64,000 nt of DNA from NCBI GenBank assembly GCA_963696525.1, contig CAVOKO010000012.1, positions 806,001-870,000 of the forward strand, given 5' to 3'. Shown here one piece after another: positions 1-8,349 of this stretch. The translations under genes were made by a program, and so were the position numbers. This DNA is from CAWBRT01 sp963696525. Lineage in GTDB: Bacteria; Acidobacteriota; Terriglobia; Terriglobales; Acidobacteriaceae. Numbering within the stretch: position 1 is the stretch's first letter; every line of letters begins with the position of its first letter. Under the pieces are notes generated by a model that worked only from the letters and a program-made list of their open reading frames with translations, was not told where the DNA came from and made no database searches.

Positions 1-626
1 GCAAGATCACGCGGCGCGAACTGACGATGGCGATCCTGGCGGTAATCGCCCTGATCTGCTGGATCGGCTTCACCAAATGGATTCTTCCGGAAACCACGGC
101 GCTGGTGATTTGCGCGTTGATGATGTTGACCCGCGTCGTCACGTGGAATGACATCGCAGGCAACAAGCAGGGTTGGACGAACCTGGTGTGGCTGGCTACG
201 CTGGTCACCATGGCCGACGGTCTGGCCCGGGTGGGCTTCCTCGCATGGTTTGCCAAGACGAGTGCGACGGTTCTGTCCAAGGTCTCGATGGTGCCGATGA
301 TGATCGCGCTGGTGACGATCTTCTTCCTGGTGCATTATTTCTTTGCCAGCCTCAGTGCCCACACCACTGCCCTGCTGCCGGTGTTTTTGGCCGCGATGAT
401 GACTCTGCCGGGGCTGCCGATGAGGCCGGTAACAATGGTGATCGGCTATACCCTGGGGTTGATGGGCGTGATTACGCCGTATGCGACGGGACCGGGACCG
501 ATCTATTATGGAGCCGGGTATATCAAGACCAAGGATTTCTGGAGACTAGGATTTATTTTCGGCATGTTCTTTCTGGGTGCGTTGCTGCTGGTTGAACTGC
601 CGCTGGCACTGAAGTTCATGCGCTAG
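1..626 (+). CDS. DASS/SLC13-family anion permease, C-terminal part (5' end outside window)
   Basis: The reading frame is open to the left edge (codons begin at base 3), so this is the end of a longer gene. The visible 208 residues are strongly hydrophobic with about five membrane helices. The segments LSAHTTALLPVF and GVITPYATGPGPIYYG resemble the C-terminal half of divalent-anion:sodium symporters of the CitT/SLC13 type, which carry di- and tricarboxylates such as malate, succinate or citrate across the inner membrane. Substrate cannot be told from this part. It converges on the MaoC-type gene downstream with about 140 noncoding bases between them. Confidence 0.8.
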   Translation, partial: KITRRELTMAILAVIALICWIGFTKWILPETTALVICALMMLTRVVTWNDIAGNKQGWTNLVWLATLVTMADGLARVGFLAWFAKTSATVLSKVSMVPMMIALVTIFFLVHYFFASLSAHTTALLPVFLAAMMTLPGLPMRPVTMVIGYTLGLMGVITPYATGPGPIYYGAGYIKTKDFWRLGFIFGMFFLGALLLVELPLALKFMR

Positions 627-768
627 GGCGTCGCCTCGCAGCGCCGCCTGAACATGGGACGATCGGTGGCGCACGGTAGTCGTGATTCGTGCGGTTTCCG
701 GGCGCAAACCGAGAGGCAGCTTCGCCCGCCGAACCATGGCGCGGCGGGCTGGGGGGAAGAGTGCCCGC

Positions 769-1296
769 TCAGTAGTTGGCTGCCGCTTCGGGGGAATGTC
801 CGCGCTTGTAAACCAGCATGGTGCGTTCGAATACCATCACCTGCTTCGCATCCTGGTTGAAGCCGCGGGTTTCGACCGTAACGATACCCTGCGTGGGCCG
901 GCTCTCGGATTCGCGCTTCGCCAGAACCTTCGATTCGGCGTAGAGGGTGTCGCCGGCAAAGACGGGGTAGGTGGCCCGCACTTTGTCCCAGCCGAGGTTT
1001 GCAACTACCTTGGCGCTGACGCTGTGGACACTCATGCCGGTCATGATGGAAAAGGTGATGGTGCTGTCGACGAGGCATCGTTTCCACTCGGTCTTGGCGG
1101 CATAAACGGAGTCGAAGTGAAGCTGCTGCGAGTTCATGGTGAGCAGACAGCCCCAGATATTGTCGGTCTCGGTGATGGTTCTTCCCGGACGGTGCTCAAA
1201 AACGTCACCGACTTCGAAGTCTTCGAAATACAGGCCGTAGGTTTCGCGATATCGTTGTTCTCCGACCTGCTTGTACATCGGAACCAGAGTTTTCAC
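769..1296 (-). CDS. MaoC-family (hot-dog fold) dehydratase/hydratase
   Basis: 175 residues, the usual length of a single hot-dog MaoC protein. The N-terminal FEDFEVGDVFEHRPGRTITETD and the later QLHFDSVYA are typical of the acyl-CoA hydratase subgroup that includes itaconyl-CoA and mesaconyl-CoA type hydratases; the D and H of QLHFD match the usual catalytic region. It would hydrate an enoyl-CoA in the cytosol. The start is GTG at 1296, preceded by a very strong GGGGAGGG ribosome site. It is a single gene divergent from the insertion sequence. The exact substrate is not determinable. Confidence 0.82.
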   Translation of the reverse strand: MKTLVPMYKQVGEQRYRETYGLYFEDFEVGDVFEHRPGRTITETDNIWGCLLTMNSQQLHFDSVYAAKTEWKRCLVDSTITFSIMTGMSVHSVSAKVVANLGWDKVRATYPVFAGDTLYAESKVLAKRESESRPTQGIVTVETRGFNQDAKQVMVFERTMLVYKRGHSPEAAANY

Positions 1297-1482
1297 GCTG
1301 CTCCCTCCCCTTTCAAAATAGACGACAGCTTACTGCCGGAAGCGGCCGCCATGCGAGCTTAAGTTTTTTCGTCCGGCAACGAGCCTCCGCACGGTTGCGT
1401 CGAATTCGTTTGCAGGATAATCCGGGTTCATCCACAGCGGCAACTTGCAATCATGGAGGTGACTGGGTAGAGCACGGATGCG

Positions 1483-1512
1483 GTGACGCTTGCGCATGCT
1501 CTGCCATATAAT
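1483..1512 (+). promoter_or_regulatory. Sigma-70-like promoter, probably the original quinone oxidoreductase promoter
   Basis: A perfect -10 TATAAT (1507-1512) is preceded at 18 bases by GTGACG (1483-1488), which matches four of six bases of the -35 consensus. It points right and lies 24 bases before the insertion sequence. With the element removed, the next gene would be the oxidoreductase at 2475. The link is an inference. Confidence 0.45.
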
Positions 1513-1539
1513 CGCCGTCGGTGCAGTTCTCGACTCTAG

Positions 1540-2390
1540 AACCTATCTCATAAATGACGCTCGCGAGTAAATGCTTGCATTGCGAGCGGAGTTGAAGCAA
1601 ATCAGGTGCATGGCTGATCTCACGGATATGCAGTGGGAACGTCTCAAGCCCCTGGTGGAGTGGAACCAGAAACGGCGGCCCGATGGACGCGGCCGTCCCT
1701 GGAGCGATGCACGCCGAGCACTGAATGGTGTGCTATGGATTCTGCGAACAGGCGCCCCCTGGCAGGATCTTCCACCACGGTATGGGTCGTACCAGACCTG
1801 CCATCGGCGCTTCCAGCAATGGCAGCAAGCCGGCGTGCTGGACGGTATCTTGTGGGCGTTGTGCGAAGACCTGCTGGCGCGTGGGGAACTCGGGTTGGAG
1901 GAGACGTTCATCGATGCCTCCTTCGCGGGGGCAAAAAGGGGGGCGATCGCATTGGTCCAACACGCTGCGGCAAAGGGAGCAAGATCATGGCAATCGCGGA
2001 CAGCCATGGTCTTCCTATCGCCGTCCGGGTTACAAGCGCTTCGCCGAATGAGTCCACCCTGGTCGAAGCCACGCTCGCCCAACGCCACGTCGCAGCCCTG
2101 CCCGAACGAATGATCGGCGACAAGGCTTACGACAGCGACCGATTGGATGAGCGGCTGCAGCAACAGCAAGGCGTCGAACTGATCGCGCCCAACCGGCGCA
2201 AGCGAAGGCGAACACAAGACGGGCGGCCACTTCGCCGCTACCTGCGACGCTGGAAGATCGAACGACTGTTCGCTTGGCTTAAGAACTTTCGCCGCCTGAC
2301 CAGCCGTTGGGAGCGTCACGCCGTCAACTTCCTCGGCATGGTTCAGCTCGGCTGCGTGTTGATCTTGTTGAGGCATTTATGAGACTGCCT
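1540..2390 (+). mobile_element. IS5-family (IS427-like) insertion sequence, 851 bp
   Basis: The element is flanked by CTAG at 1536-1539 and 2391-2394, the target duplication typical of this IS group. Imperfect terminal inverted repeats share the perfect 11-base core TCTCATAAATG (1546-1556 left; complement at 2374-2384 right). It encodes one transposase in two overlapping frames, and the stop codon lies inside the right inverted repeat. Both ends and the duplication are intact, so the insertion looks recent and potentially active. Confidence 0.9.
1610..2382 (+). CDS. IS5-family transposase made by -1 frameshifting (OrfA/OrfB)
   Basis: The first frame begins MADLTDMQWERL at 1610 (an upstream ATG at 1571 is possible) and runs past the conserved DASFAGAKRG. 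The second frame, -1 relative to it, continues GDRIGPTRCGKGSKIMAIAD to the stop at 2380-2382. The frames overlap at AAAAAGGGGGG (1933-1943), a classic slippery run in this IS group, so the shift is expected to be programmed. DDE residues are in place: D of FIDASF, D of MIGDKAYDSD, and E of the final RRWKIERLFAWLKNFRRL block. Expected fused length is about 257 residues, normal for the family. Confidence 0.88.
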
Positions 2391-2474
2391 CTAGGCCTGT
2401 GGACACTTACAGGGCAGACAGCGACGGGAGCGGATTTTTTCGAGCGCACGGAGCCCTTTTGGAAAGGTTGAACC

Positions 2475-3443
2475 ATGAAAGCGATACAAGTTAAAGAATG
2501 TGGCGCCCCGGAAGTGATGACCTTGGTCGATATTCCGGTGCCTAAAGTCAAAGCCAACGAAGCGCTGGTGAAGATAACGGCGGCAGGGGTGAATTTTGCC
2601 GACGTTTACGTGCGCGAGGGCAGATACAAATCCAAGCTGCCCATGGTGATTGGCCAGGAAGCGGCAGGCGTGGTGACCGAGGTCGGCTCCGACGTCACCA
2701 ATATCAAACCCGGCGATCACGTTGCCTATCGCGGAGTACAGGGCAGCTACGCCGAATATGCGGCGGTGCCCGCCGATAAGCTGGTGCGCATTCCCCAGGG
2801 CATTACCGATGAGCAGGCTGCGGCTGCGATGCTGCAGGGCATGACCGCGCAATACCTCTGCCACAGCACTTATCCGGTAAAGCGCGGTGAGACGGTGTTG
2901 GTGCACGCTGCCGCCGGCGGAGTCGGCCTGCTGCTGGTACAGATGTGTCATCATCTGGGTGCGCGCGTGATCGGCACGGTCTCCACCGCGCAGAAGGCGG
3001 CTTTGGCGCGCGAAGCCGGCGCCGACGACGTGATTCTGTACTCGCAGGTTGATTTTGAGGCCGAGACTCGCCGCTTGACCGACAACCAAGGTGTGCATGT
3101 GATCTACGACGCCGTCGGCGTGGCAACGTTTTCGAAAGGGCTGAACCTGCTGCGGCCTCGCGGCCACATGGTCAACTATGGAGCGGCCAGCGGCCCGGTC
3201 CCGCCGGTCGATCCCATGGTGCTGATGGAAAAGGGCTCGATCTACCTGTCGCGGCCGAGCCTGGCGCACTACGCCGCCATCCGCGCGGAGCTGGAAGAGC
3301 GATCCAGTGCAGTCTTCGGCATGATCGCCGCCGGCAAGCTGAAGCTGCGGATCGAACACCGTTACCCATTAGAGGGGGCAGTACAGGCGCATCGCGATCT
3401 GGAGTCGCGAAAGACCACCGGCAAGCTGTTGCTAGTGATGTAG
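2475..3443 (+). CDS. qor: NADPH:quinone oxidoreductase, zeta-crystallin type
   Basis: 322 residues, the family's usual length. The N-terminal GroES-like fold opens MKAIQVKECGAPEVM and has the GVNFADVYVREG segment. The nucleotide-binding loop AAGGVG is at residues 146-151, followed by a Rossmann domain and the C-terminal GKLLLV. The enzyme reduces quinones or related alkenals with NADPH in the cytosol and needs no zinc; the zinc ligands of alcohol dehydrogenases are absent. The ATG is preceded by GGAAAGG. An insertion sequence ends 80 bases upstream and separates it from a likely promoter. Confidence 0.88.
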   Translation: MKAIQVKECGAPEVMTLVDIPVPKVKANEALVKITAAGVNFADVYVREGRYKSKLPMVIGQEAAGVVTEVGSDVTNIKPGDHVAYRGVQGSYAEYAAVPADKLVRIPQGITDEQAAAAMLQGMTAQYLCHSTYPVKRGETVLVHAAAGGVGLLLVQMCHHLGARVIGTVSTAQKAALAREAGADDVILYSQVDFEAETRRLTDNQGVHVIYDAVGVATFSKGLNLLRPRGHMVNYGAASGPVPPVDPMVLMEKGSIYLSRPSLAHYAAIRAELEERSSAVFGMIAAGKLKLRIEHRYPLEGAVQAHRDLESRKTTGKLLLVM

Positions 3444-3479
3444 CGTAGTCCCAGAAATTCGCGCAATAACTTTTTGAAG

Positions 3480-3665
3480 TGTCATTCCGAGTGAGCGCAG
3501 CGAGCGAAGGTGAGGCGTGAGGCGGCGTCTCAGCCGCCTGCCGAAATCCCGAGCGGAAGCGAAGGATCTATGTATTTGATTCGTAATACGTAGATCCTTC
3601 GCTCCTCCACCCCAGCAACGGCAAGAGCGGCCGCCGCCGGGGACCCCGGCATGCTCAGGATGACA
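3480..3665 (+). repeat. Interspersed repeat with terminal inverted repeats (family A, copy 1)
   Basis: This fills most of the gap between the quinone oxidoreductase and osmC genes. The left end TGTCATTCCGAG (3480-3491) is the near-complement of the right end CTCAGGATGACA (3654-3665), 10 of 12 pairs. Internally there is an imperfect palindrome around GAAGGATC...GATCCTTC and the words GGGGACCCCGGC and CTGCCGAAATCC. The same ends and internal words recur at 22501-22740. No coding capacity is seen; it looks like a small non-autonomous element. Confidence 0.7.
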
Positions 3666-3729
3666 CCCTGAAAACTTATGCAACGAACTTACGGGACGCT
3701 ACACTACAGAGAGGCTGCGAAAAACTGCT

Positions 3730-4143
3730 CTAGCCGGCCGTAACCGTCGTGCTCTTAATCTCGAGCGCGATCTTCGGCGGATTCAGCAGCGTGTTGTGAA
3801 TCAGGCAGTGATGGACGGATCGCTCCACTCCCGCCCGATGCTCGCCGCTAAATTCCGCCGCCACTTCAACCTCGATGCGGAAATTGTCGAGGCGCGCCGG
3901 ACCTTTTTCCTTATCGGCGGTCACGCGCACCCGGATTGCTTCCGCCGGCAAGTTAAATTTCTTGAGGTATTGCGCCGCGTAGAAGCCGGCGCAGGTGCCG
4001 AGCGAAGCCAATAGCAGCTCCGGCGGCGTCATCGCCTCGTCCAGGCCGCCGTTCTCGGGTGGCTGATCGCAGGCAATCGTGTGTTTCCGCGCCTTGGCTT
4101 CGAATTTCACTGCGCCAAGATGTTCTACGTTGACTTCTATCAT
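3730..4143 (-). CDS. OsmC/Ohr-family thiol peroxidase-like protein
   Basis: 137 residues with the OsmC fold. The two redox cysteines are at about residue 51 (GTCAGFYA) and residue 113 (HHCLIHNTL), matching the pair that reduces organic hydroperoxides in the cytosol. The TPPELLLASLGTC segment is characteristic. Its start overlaps the stop of the ECF sigma factor by four bases (ATGA), so the two are translationally coupled. Being of the OsmC rather than Ohr subgroup is a judgement from the short N-terminus and the PPELLLASL wording. Confidence 0.85.
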   Translation of the reverse strand: MIEVNVEHLGAVKFEAKARKHTIACDQPPENGGLDEAMTPPELLLASLGTCAGFYAAQYLKKFNLPAEAIRVRVTADKEKGPARLDNFRIEVEVAAEFSGEHRAGVERSVHHCLIHNTLLNPPKIALEIKSTTVTAG

Positions 4144-4682
4144 TTGTCTCTCCCTGCTTGAATGCCGTTGTCGCCAACTACCACGAGCTTTTCGTCAAGG
4201 TACTGCCTGACCATTGCCCGAGCCCTATGCAGCCGCGATTTCATGGCAGGCAGCGAGATGCCAAGCCTGCGCGCGACTTGCTCGCCGGGCAACTGGTCGA
4301 CGTCGCGAAGTTGGTAGGCCTCGCGATAGACAGGCGGCAATTGGTCCAGTGCGTCGGTCAGCAACTCTTTCATCTGCCGTAGAGCAACCGCCGATTCCGT
4401 ATCCTCCCGGCTGGAGAGCTGCCTGCCCTCATCCTCCAGAACGGAAAGCTGCATCAGCGGCATCAGGGCCTCGCGTTGCTTCAACTGCCAGCAGACACGC
4501 TTGCCAATCTGGGCGAGCCAGCCGCGGAAGGCTTTAGGATCGCGCAATTGCTCCAGGTGGCGATAGGCTTTCAGCAAAGCCTCTATCAATACGTCCTCGG
4601 CGTCTTCCCGGTTGCCACAGGCGCGGATCATCTGCCGATATACGGCGTCTTTGTGCTCGACCGCAAGCCTTTCGAAGTCCAC
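4140..4682 (-). CDS. ECF-type RNA polymerase sigma factor
   Basis: 180 residues. Region 2 is seen at the N-terminus (DAVYRQMIRACGNREDAEDVL, then PKAFRGWL) and region 4 at the C-terminus (LDQLPPVYREAYQLRD, then the helix-turn-helix ARRLGISLPAMKSRLHRAR). It would direct core polymerase to a small stress regulon. Its immediate coupling to osmC suggests an oxidative or envelope stress role, which is inference. No anti-sigma gene is adjacent: upstream lies the rhodanese gene, and downstream only osmC. Confidence 0.85.
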   Translation of the reverse strand: MDFERLAVEHKDAVYRQMIRACGNREDAEDVLIEALLKAYRHLEQLRDPKAFRGWLAQIGKRVCWQLKQREALMPLMQLSVLEDEGRQLSSREDTESAVALRQMKELLTDALDQLPPVYREAYQLRDVDQLPGEQVARRLGISLPAMKSRLHRARAMVRQYLDEKLVVVGDNGIQAGRDK

Positions 4683-4749
4683 GCTGGCATTGTCGCATCA
4701 CCAGCGCTGGGCCGTACAGCCCAGCGGAGCGAAGACGCGGAAACCGGGT

Positions 4750-5316
4750 TTACGACGAGCAACAACCGGGCGAGGAAGTCTGTTTTCTGGGACGGTTCCA
4801 CGGCATTTTCTCGAGCAGTATCGCCATGGCACAGAAATCCGTAAGACCGGCGAACGTCAGTCCCAAGCCGACGAAACCGGACAGATACGCCCAGCGAGTA
4901 TCCACCAAGAGCGCCAGCAGCGATCCCGCGGCGACCAGCAAGCCGGCGATGAGGCGAACCTGCCGCTCCAGGGCCCAACGCATTTTCGCGCTGGAGACGA
5001 GTGGAAAGCCTGCTTGCTCCCAGGCGGCGGTCCCACCTTGCAGCACGACCGCTGGCTTGCCGAGCTGTTGCAGCAAATTGCAGACAATGGTAGAGCGCAT
5101 GCCGGTCTTGCAGACCAAAACGACAGGCCTATGGCAATCCAGATCGGCGATTCGCGATTCAATCTGGTCCAGCGGAACGTTAAGCGCCCCCGCCAGATGG
5201 CCGCTGGCAAACTCCGAGGCGGAGCGGACATCGACCAACTGCGGCCCCACGCTGGCGCTTTTGCTATTCAGTTCGTGCGCGGTAATGATTGCGCCAGCTT
5301 CAACGATTGCTTCCAC
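4750..5316 (-). CDS. Rhodanese domain protein with DUF2892 membrane tail (YgaP-like)
   Basis: The N-terminal rhodanese domain has LVDVRSASEFASGHLAGALN and the active-site loop CKTGMRS with the sulfur-carrying cysteine at about residue 69. The C-terminal part (QVRLIAGLLVAAGSLLALL and the following helix, ending DFCAMAILLEKMPWNR) is a two-helix DUF2892 segment, the same arrangement as the E. coli inner-membrane sulfurtransferase YgaP. I chose the GTG at 5316 because GGAGGAGAATC sits directly before it; a TTG seven codons upstream is less likely. It would move sulfane sulfur at the cytoplasmic face of the membrane. Confidence 0.85.
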   Translation of the reverse strand: MEAIVEAGAIITAHELNSKSASVGPQLVDVRSASEFASGHLAGALNVPLDQIESRIADLDCHRPVVLVCKTGMRSTIVCNLLQQLGKPAVVLQGGTAAWEQAGFPLVSSAKMRWALERQVRLIAGLLVAAGSLLALLVDTRWAYLSGFVGLGLTFAGLTDFCAMAILLEKMPWNRPRKQTSSPGCCSS

Positions 5317-5346
5317 GATTCTCCTCCAGTGCAGCAATTTCCTAAG

Positions 5347-5498
5347 AGCTTGTCTCGTAAACCAAAGTTAAAGGAAAACGGCCAATCCCACTCAGTGGCT
5401 AAAGCCCCCATGGTCGTTGGCTCTGGACGGACGGGCTAAAGCCCGTCCCCTTCAACACGACTAAAGCTTCATTTAAAGAACCATTGATGAAACAGGCT
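5347..5498 (+). mobile_element. MITE-like repeat with IS5-related ends (152 bp)
   Basis: CTAAG occurs directly on both sides (5342-5346 and 5499-5503), as a target duplication would. The ends AGCTTGTCTCGTAAACC (left) and AGCCTGTTTCATCAATGG (right, complement) are imperfect inverted repeats and resemble the ends of the insertion sequence at 1540-2390. An internal perfect hairpin GACGGGCT-AA-AGCCCGTC lies at 5430-5447. No open frame of note. It is probably a non-autonomous relative of an IS5-type element. The remaining DNA to 5742 shows nothing I can name. Confidence 0.65.
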
Positions 5499-5742
5499 CT
5501 AAGAGAGAAGAGCGAGGAGGTCCAAGAGAAGGATTCGCGCCGCCGGATTTTTTTTCGAGCTGGCGGCGAACTCGCATGGGGATTCCAGGAAATCACGCCT
5601 GGCGCCCTCCGCGCCGCTACAGCTCGGGCTTTTGCGCCAAAGGGGGCCAAATTCGTAGGCGAACTGGAGACAGGGTGGGTAGCGTGCCGTTCCGGCGCAT
5701 GCGGAGGAGACGCCTCGAATGCAAGGACTTCCGTCGGCGCAA

Positions 5743-5787
5743 TTGACAACGGATATGCGAGCACCTATACTGACTACTCAGTCAGTA
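5743..5787 (+). promoter_or_regulatory. tetR promoter with overlapping palindromic operator
   Basis: TTGACA (5743-5748) and TATACT (5766-5771) are separated by exactly 17 bases, a near-consensus sigma-70 promoter. A perfect inverted repeat TACTGAC-N6-GTCAGTA (5768-5787) overlaps the -10 and the start point. TetR repressors usually bind such sites at their own promoters, so autorepression is likely. Confidence 0.85.
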
Positions 5788-5830
5788 GGGAAGTTTTCAA
5801 CGCCCGGGCACGAAACGCGCGCGAGGAGCG

Positions 5831-6493
5831 ATGGCAGAGACCGTTGAAACACCGGCCAAGAGCAACGTCGAGACATCGAGTCGCTCGGCAATCTTGAGAG
5901 CGGCGACTGAGGAGTTCGCGCTCAAGGGCTACGCGGGTGCGCGAACCGACGGAATCGCTCATGCGGCTGGCGTGAAACACACGTTGCTCTTCTATCACTT
6001 CAAGAGGAAAGAGCAACTCTACGGCGCGGTGCTCGAGACAGTTTTTTCCGATTGGACCGAACGTGTCTCCCGCGTGCTGGATGAGAGAGCAAAGCCAAAG
6101 CAACGCCTGCTTGCGTTTATCAATGCTTACTTTGATTTCGTAGCGGAGTTCCCGTTTGCCCCCAGGCTCGTGCAGCAGGAGCAATTGCGCCAGCGCACCG
6201 TAGGGTCCGAACATCTGCATCGATTGGCCGAACGCTATATACGCCCTGTCCATCGCCAATTGTCAGAGCTGCTCCGGGAAGGGATTTCCAGTGGAGAATT
6301 TCGCGACGTCGACATTGAGCACTGCATACACTCGCTTTCGGCGTTGATCATCTTTTATTTCACCAGCGACCTGACTGCCCAATTGCTCGGCGTTGTTGAT
6401 CCGTGTTCACCTCCGCACATTGCGGCGCGCCGTGAAGCGGTTTTGGATTTTGTCGCTGCGGCACTCTTCGCACCTGACCACGTCAGAAAATGA
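5831..6493 (+). CDS. TetR/AcrR-family transcriptional repressor
   Basis: 220 residues. The N-terminal helix-turn-helix runs from AILRAATEEFALKGYAG through HTLLFYHFKRKEQLYGAVL at residues 20-70; the rest is the helical ligand-binding and dimerisation domain. It lies just upstream of, and in the same direction as, a tolC-emrA-emrB type set, the usual place for a drug-responsive repressor of an efflux pump. The palindrome over its own promoter (5768-5787) is the likely operator. The inducing ligand cannot be predicted. Confidence 0.88.
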   Translation: MAETVETPAKSNVETSSRSAILRAATEEFALKGYAGARTDGIAHAAGVKHTLLFYHFKRKEQLYGAVLETVFSDWTERVSRVLDERAKPKQRLLAFINAYFDFVAEFPFAPRLVQQEQLRQRTVGSEHLHRLAERYIRPVHRQLSELLREGISSGEFRDVDIEHCIHSLSALIIFYFTSDLTAQLLGVVDPCSPPHIAARREAVLDFVAAALFAPDHVRK

Positions 6494-6869
6494 CGCGAGC
6501 ATGGAAGCCGGCTTAGGTTCGGCAAGAAAAGGTACTTTGCGGCAGCGCAACCACATGTTGTTTGGGCTTGTAATGCCTCCCCGTGCCTCTTGGCAACTGG
6601 CCGGGTGCGGGAGGCTGGGCGCCTGTTGGCGCTCAAGGGCAGAGACTGAGTCCATGTACAATAAGTTTTGTTTCGCCGACATTGTGCGCCGGGCGGCGGT
6701 TCGCCGCAACGCTGCAAACATCTCGTCGGTTGCGACCGCGAAGCTGCGGGGTTCATCTGCCGGGCCGCCAAGGCGAGCGGCGTGGAGTCGGGTAGGGGTG
6801 AGGCTGGCAGGGAAACAGGGTTCTGCTGTCCCGGCCCGAGACCTTTCGAGCGAACTCATTTGGAGTGCC
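6494..6869 (+). other. 376-base gap between tetR and the efflux operon
   Basis: An open frame crosses this stretch in phase with the TolC-like gene, but its translation is low-complexity and unlike any envelope protein, so I treat it as noncoding leader. I found no second copy of the TACTGAC palindrome and no convincing promoter. Confidence 0.4.
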
Positions 6870-8348
6870 ATGGTGTGCAAGACTGGTGGTTTTTGCCGGC
6901 GCTATTGCGGTTTTTTTATCGTTTCCGTGCTGGCCGCCTGCTTACTTGCGGGAACTGGCAGCGCTCAACAGGGGCTGCAGTCACCGGCAGGAACGGCTTC
7001 GGTCACGGTTAGCAGCCCCTTGCAATCGTTAAGTCCTTCTGACCCGTTGCTCGGGTCCGTGCCCGAGGGCAAACTCGATCCCAACCCGATTCAACTGACC
7101 CTGCTCGATGCCATCGACCGCGGGCTGAAGCGCAACCTCGGCCTGCTGCTCAACAGCCAGGGCATCCGGCTTGCCGAGGGCGCGCGGTGGACTTCGCTTA
7201 GCAACTTGTTGCCAAACGTCGCGCTGGCGTTGCAGGGAGCGGAGGAGCAGGTAAGCCTCGTAGCCGAGGGTTTCCCCAAAAGACTCCTTCCCGGCGGAGT
7301 GGCAATCCTGGGGCCCTTCAGCGTGTTCCAGGTTGGCCCGACGCTAAACGAGAGCTTGAACTTGAAGGATTTCAATACCTGGAAGGCATCGCGCGAGAAT
7401 ATCAAGGCTGCCGGACTCTCCTACCGCAACACACGTGACTTAGTGGTCCTGGTGGTTGGCGCCACCTATCTGCAGGCACAAACCAATGCCGCGCGCGTGG
7501 AAAGTGTGCAGGCACAGGTGGAAACCGCGCAGGCTCTCTATGACCAGGCTCAGGACCTGCGGCGAGTGGGAATGGCTCCTGGAATCGACGTGCTGCGGGC
7601 ACAGGTGGAGTTGGAAGCGGAGCAGCAACGCTTGGTGGTGGCAAAGAACGATTACGAAAAGCAGTTGCTCACCCTGGCACGCGTGATCGGACTTCCCCCG
7701 GCACAGAAGTTCGTCCTGGCGGACAAGATTCCCGCTCCCGCCCCGGTGGAGATCAGCCTGGAGCAGGCGCTCGAAAGGGCTTATGGCAACCGTGCGGATT
7801 ACAAGCGCGCCGAATCGCAGGTACACTCGGCGGAGCTGCTGAAGCGGGCTTCAGAAAGCGAGAGACTGCCCTCGATAGGCGTCAGCGGAAATTATTCGGT
7901 TATGGGCCAAACTCCGGGCAATTCGCACGGCACGTTTGCGGCAGTGGGATCTTTGGAGGTTCCGGTTTTTCAGGGCGGCAAAGTCCGGGGAGACGTGTTG
8001 CAGGCCGACGTGCGGCTGCAACAGGCCCGTTCGGAGTTGGAGGATCTCCACTCCCGCGTCGAATACGAAGTGCGTACAGCATTTCTCGATGTGAATGCCG
8101 CCAGCAAACAATTAGAAGTGGCGACGAGCGCGCTGGCGCTGGCGCGACAGCAGGTTGGGCAGTCGCGGGACCGCTTCACCTACGGGGTGACCAACAATGT
8201 CGAAGTGATCCAGGCGCAGCAGGCGCAGGCGACAGCCGAGGAGAACTACATAGCGGGGTTGTTTGCGCACAATTACGCCAAGCTCTCGCTGGCGCGCGCG
8301 CTTGGCATCGCCGAGGAAGCGACGAAAAAGTTCCTGGGAGGAAAGTAG
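6870..8348 (+). CDS. TolC-family outer-membrane efflux protein
   Basis: 492 residues from the chosen ATG at 6870, where a signal peptide begins (two arginines, then FFIVSVLAACLLAGTGSA). A longer reading from 6393 is unlikely because it has no such feature. The mature part has the two-fold coiled-coil OEP layout, with ALDLARQQ-like heptads, GMAPGIDVLRAQVELEAEQQ in the first half and RFTYGVTNNVEVIQAQQAQATAEENY near the end. It forms the trimeric outer-membrane and periplasmic tunnel of a tripartite pump, here with the HlyD- and EmrB-type genes that follow at once. Confidence 0.88.
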   Translation: MVCKTGGFCRRYCGFFIVSVLAACLLAGTGSAQQGLQSPAGTASVTVSSPLQSLSPSDPLLGSVPEGKLDPNPIQLTLLDAIDRGLKRNLGLLLNSQGIRLAEGARWTSLSNLLPNVALALQGAEEQVSLVAEGFPKRLLPGGVAILGPFSVFQVGPTLNESLNLKDFNTWKASRENIKAAGLSYRNTRDLVVLVVGATYLQAQTNAARVESVQAQVETAQALYDQAQDLRRVGMAPGIDVLRAQVELEAEQQRLVVAKNDYEKQLLTLARVIGLPPAQKFVLADKIPAPAPVEISLEQALERAYGNRADYKRAESQVHSAELLKRASESERLPSIGVSGNYSVMGQTPGNSHGTFAAVGSLEVPVFQGGKVRGDVLQADVRLQQARSELEDLHSRVEYEVRTAFLDVNAASKQLEVATSALALARQQVGQSRDRFTYGVTNNVEVIQAQQAQATAEENYIAGLFAHNYAKLSLARALGIAEEATKKFLGGK

Positions 8349-8349
8349 G

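Noticed and set aside
2391..3359. Long minus-strand frame opposite the quinone oxidoreductase gene
   Set aside because: Histidine- and arginine-rich antisense frame without domains; the plus-strand gene is a clear family member.
5484..5897. 137-residue plus-strand frame before tetR
   Set aside because: It begins inside the MITE-like repeat, crosses the tetR promoter and operator, and overlaps the tetR start; no recognisable protein.
6393..6869. Upstream extension of the TolC-like protein
   Set aside because: The signal peptide begins at 6870; the extension overlaps the end of tetR and is compositionally odd.
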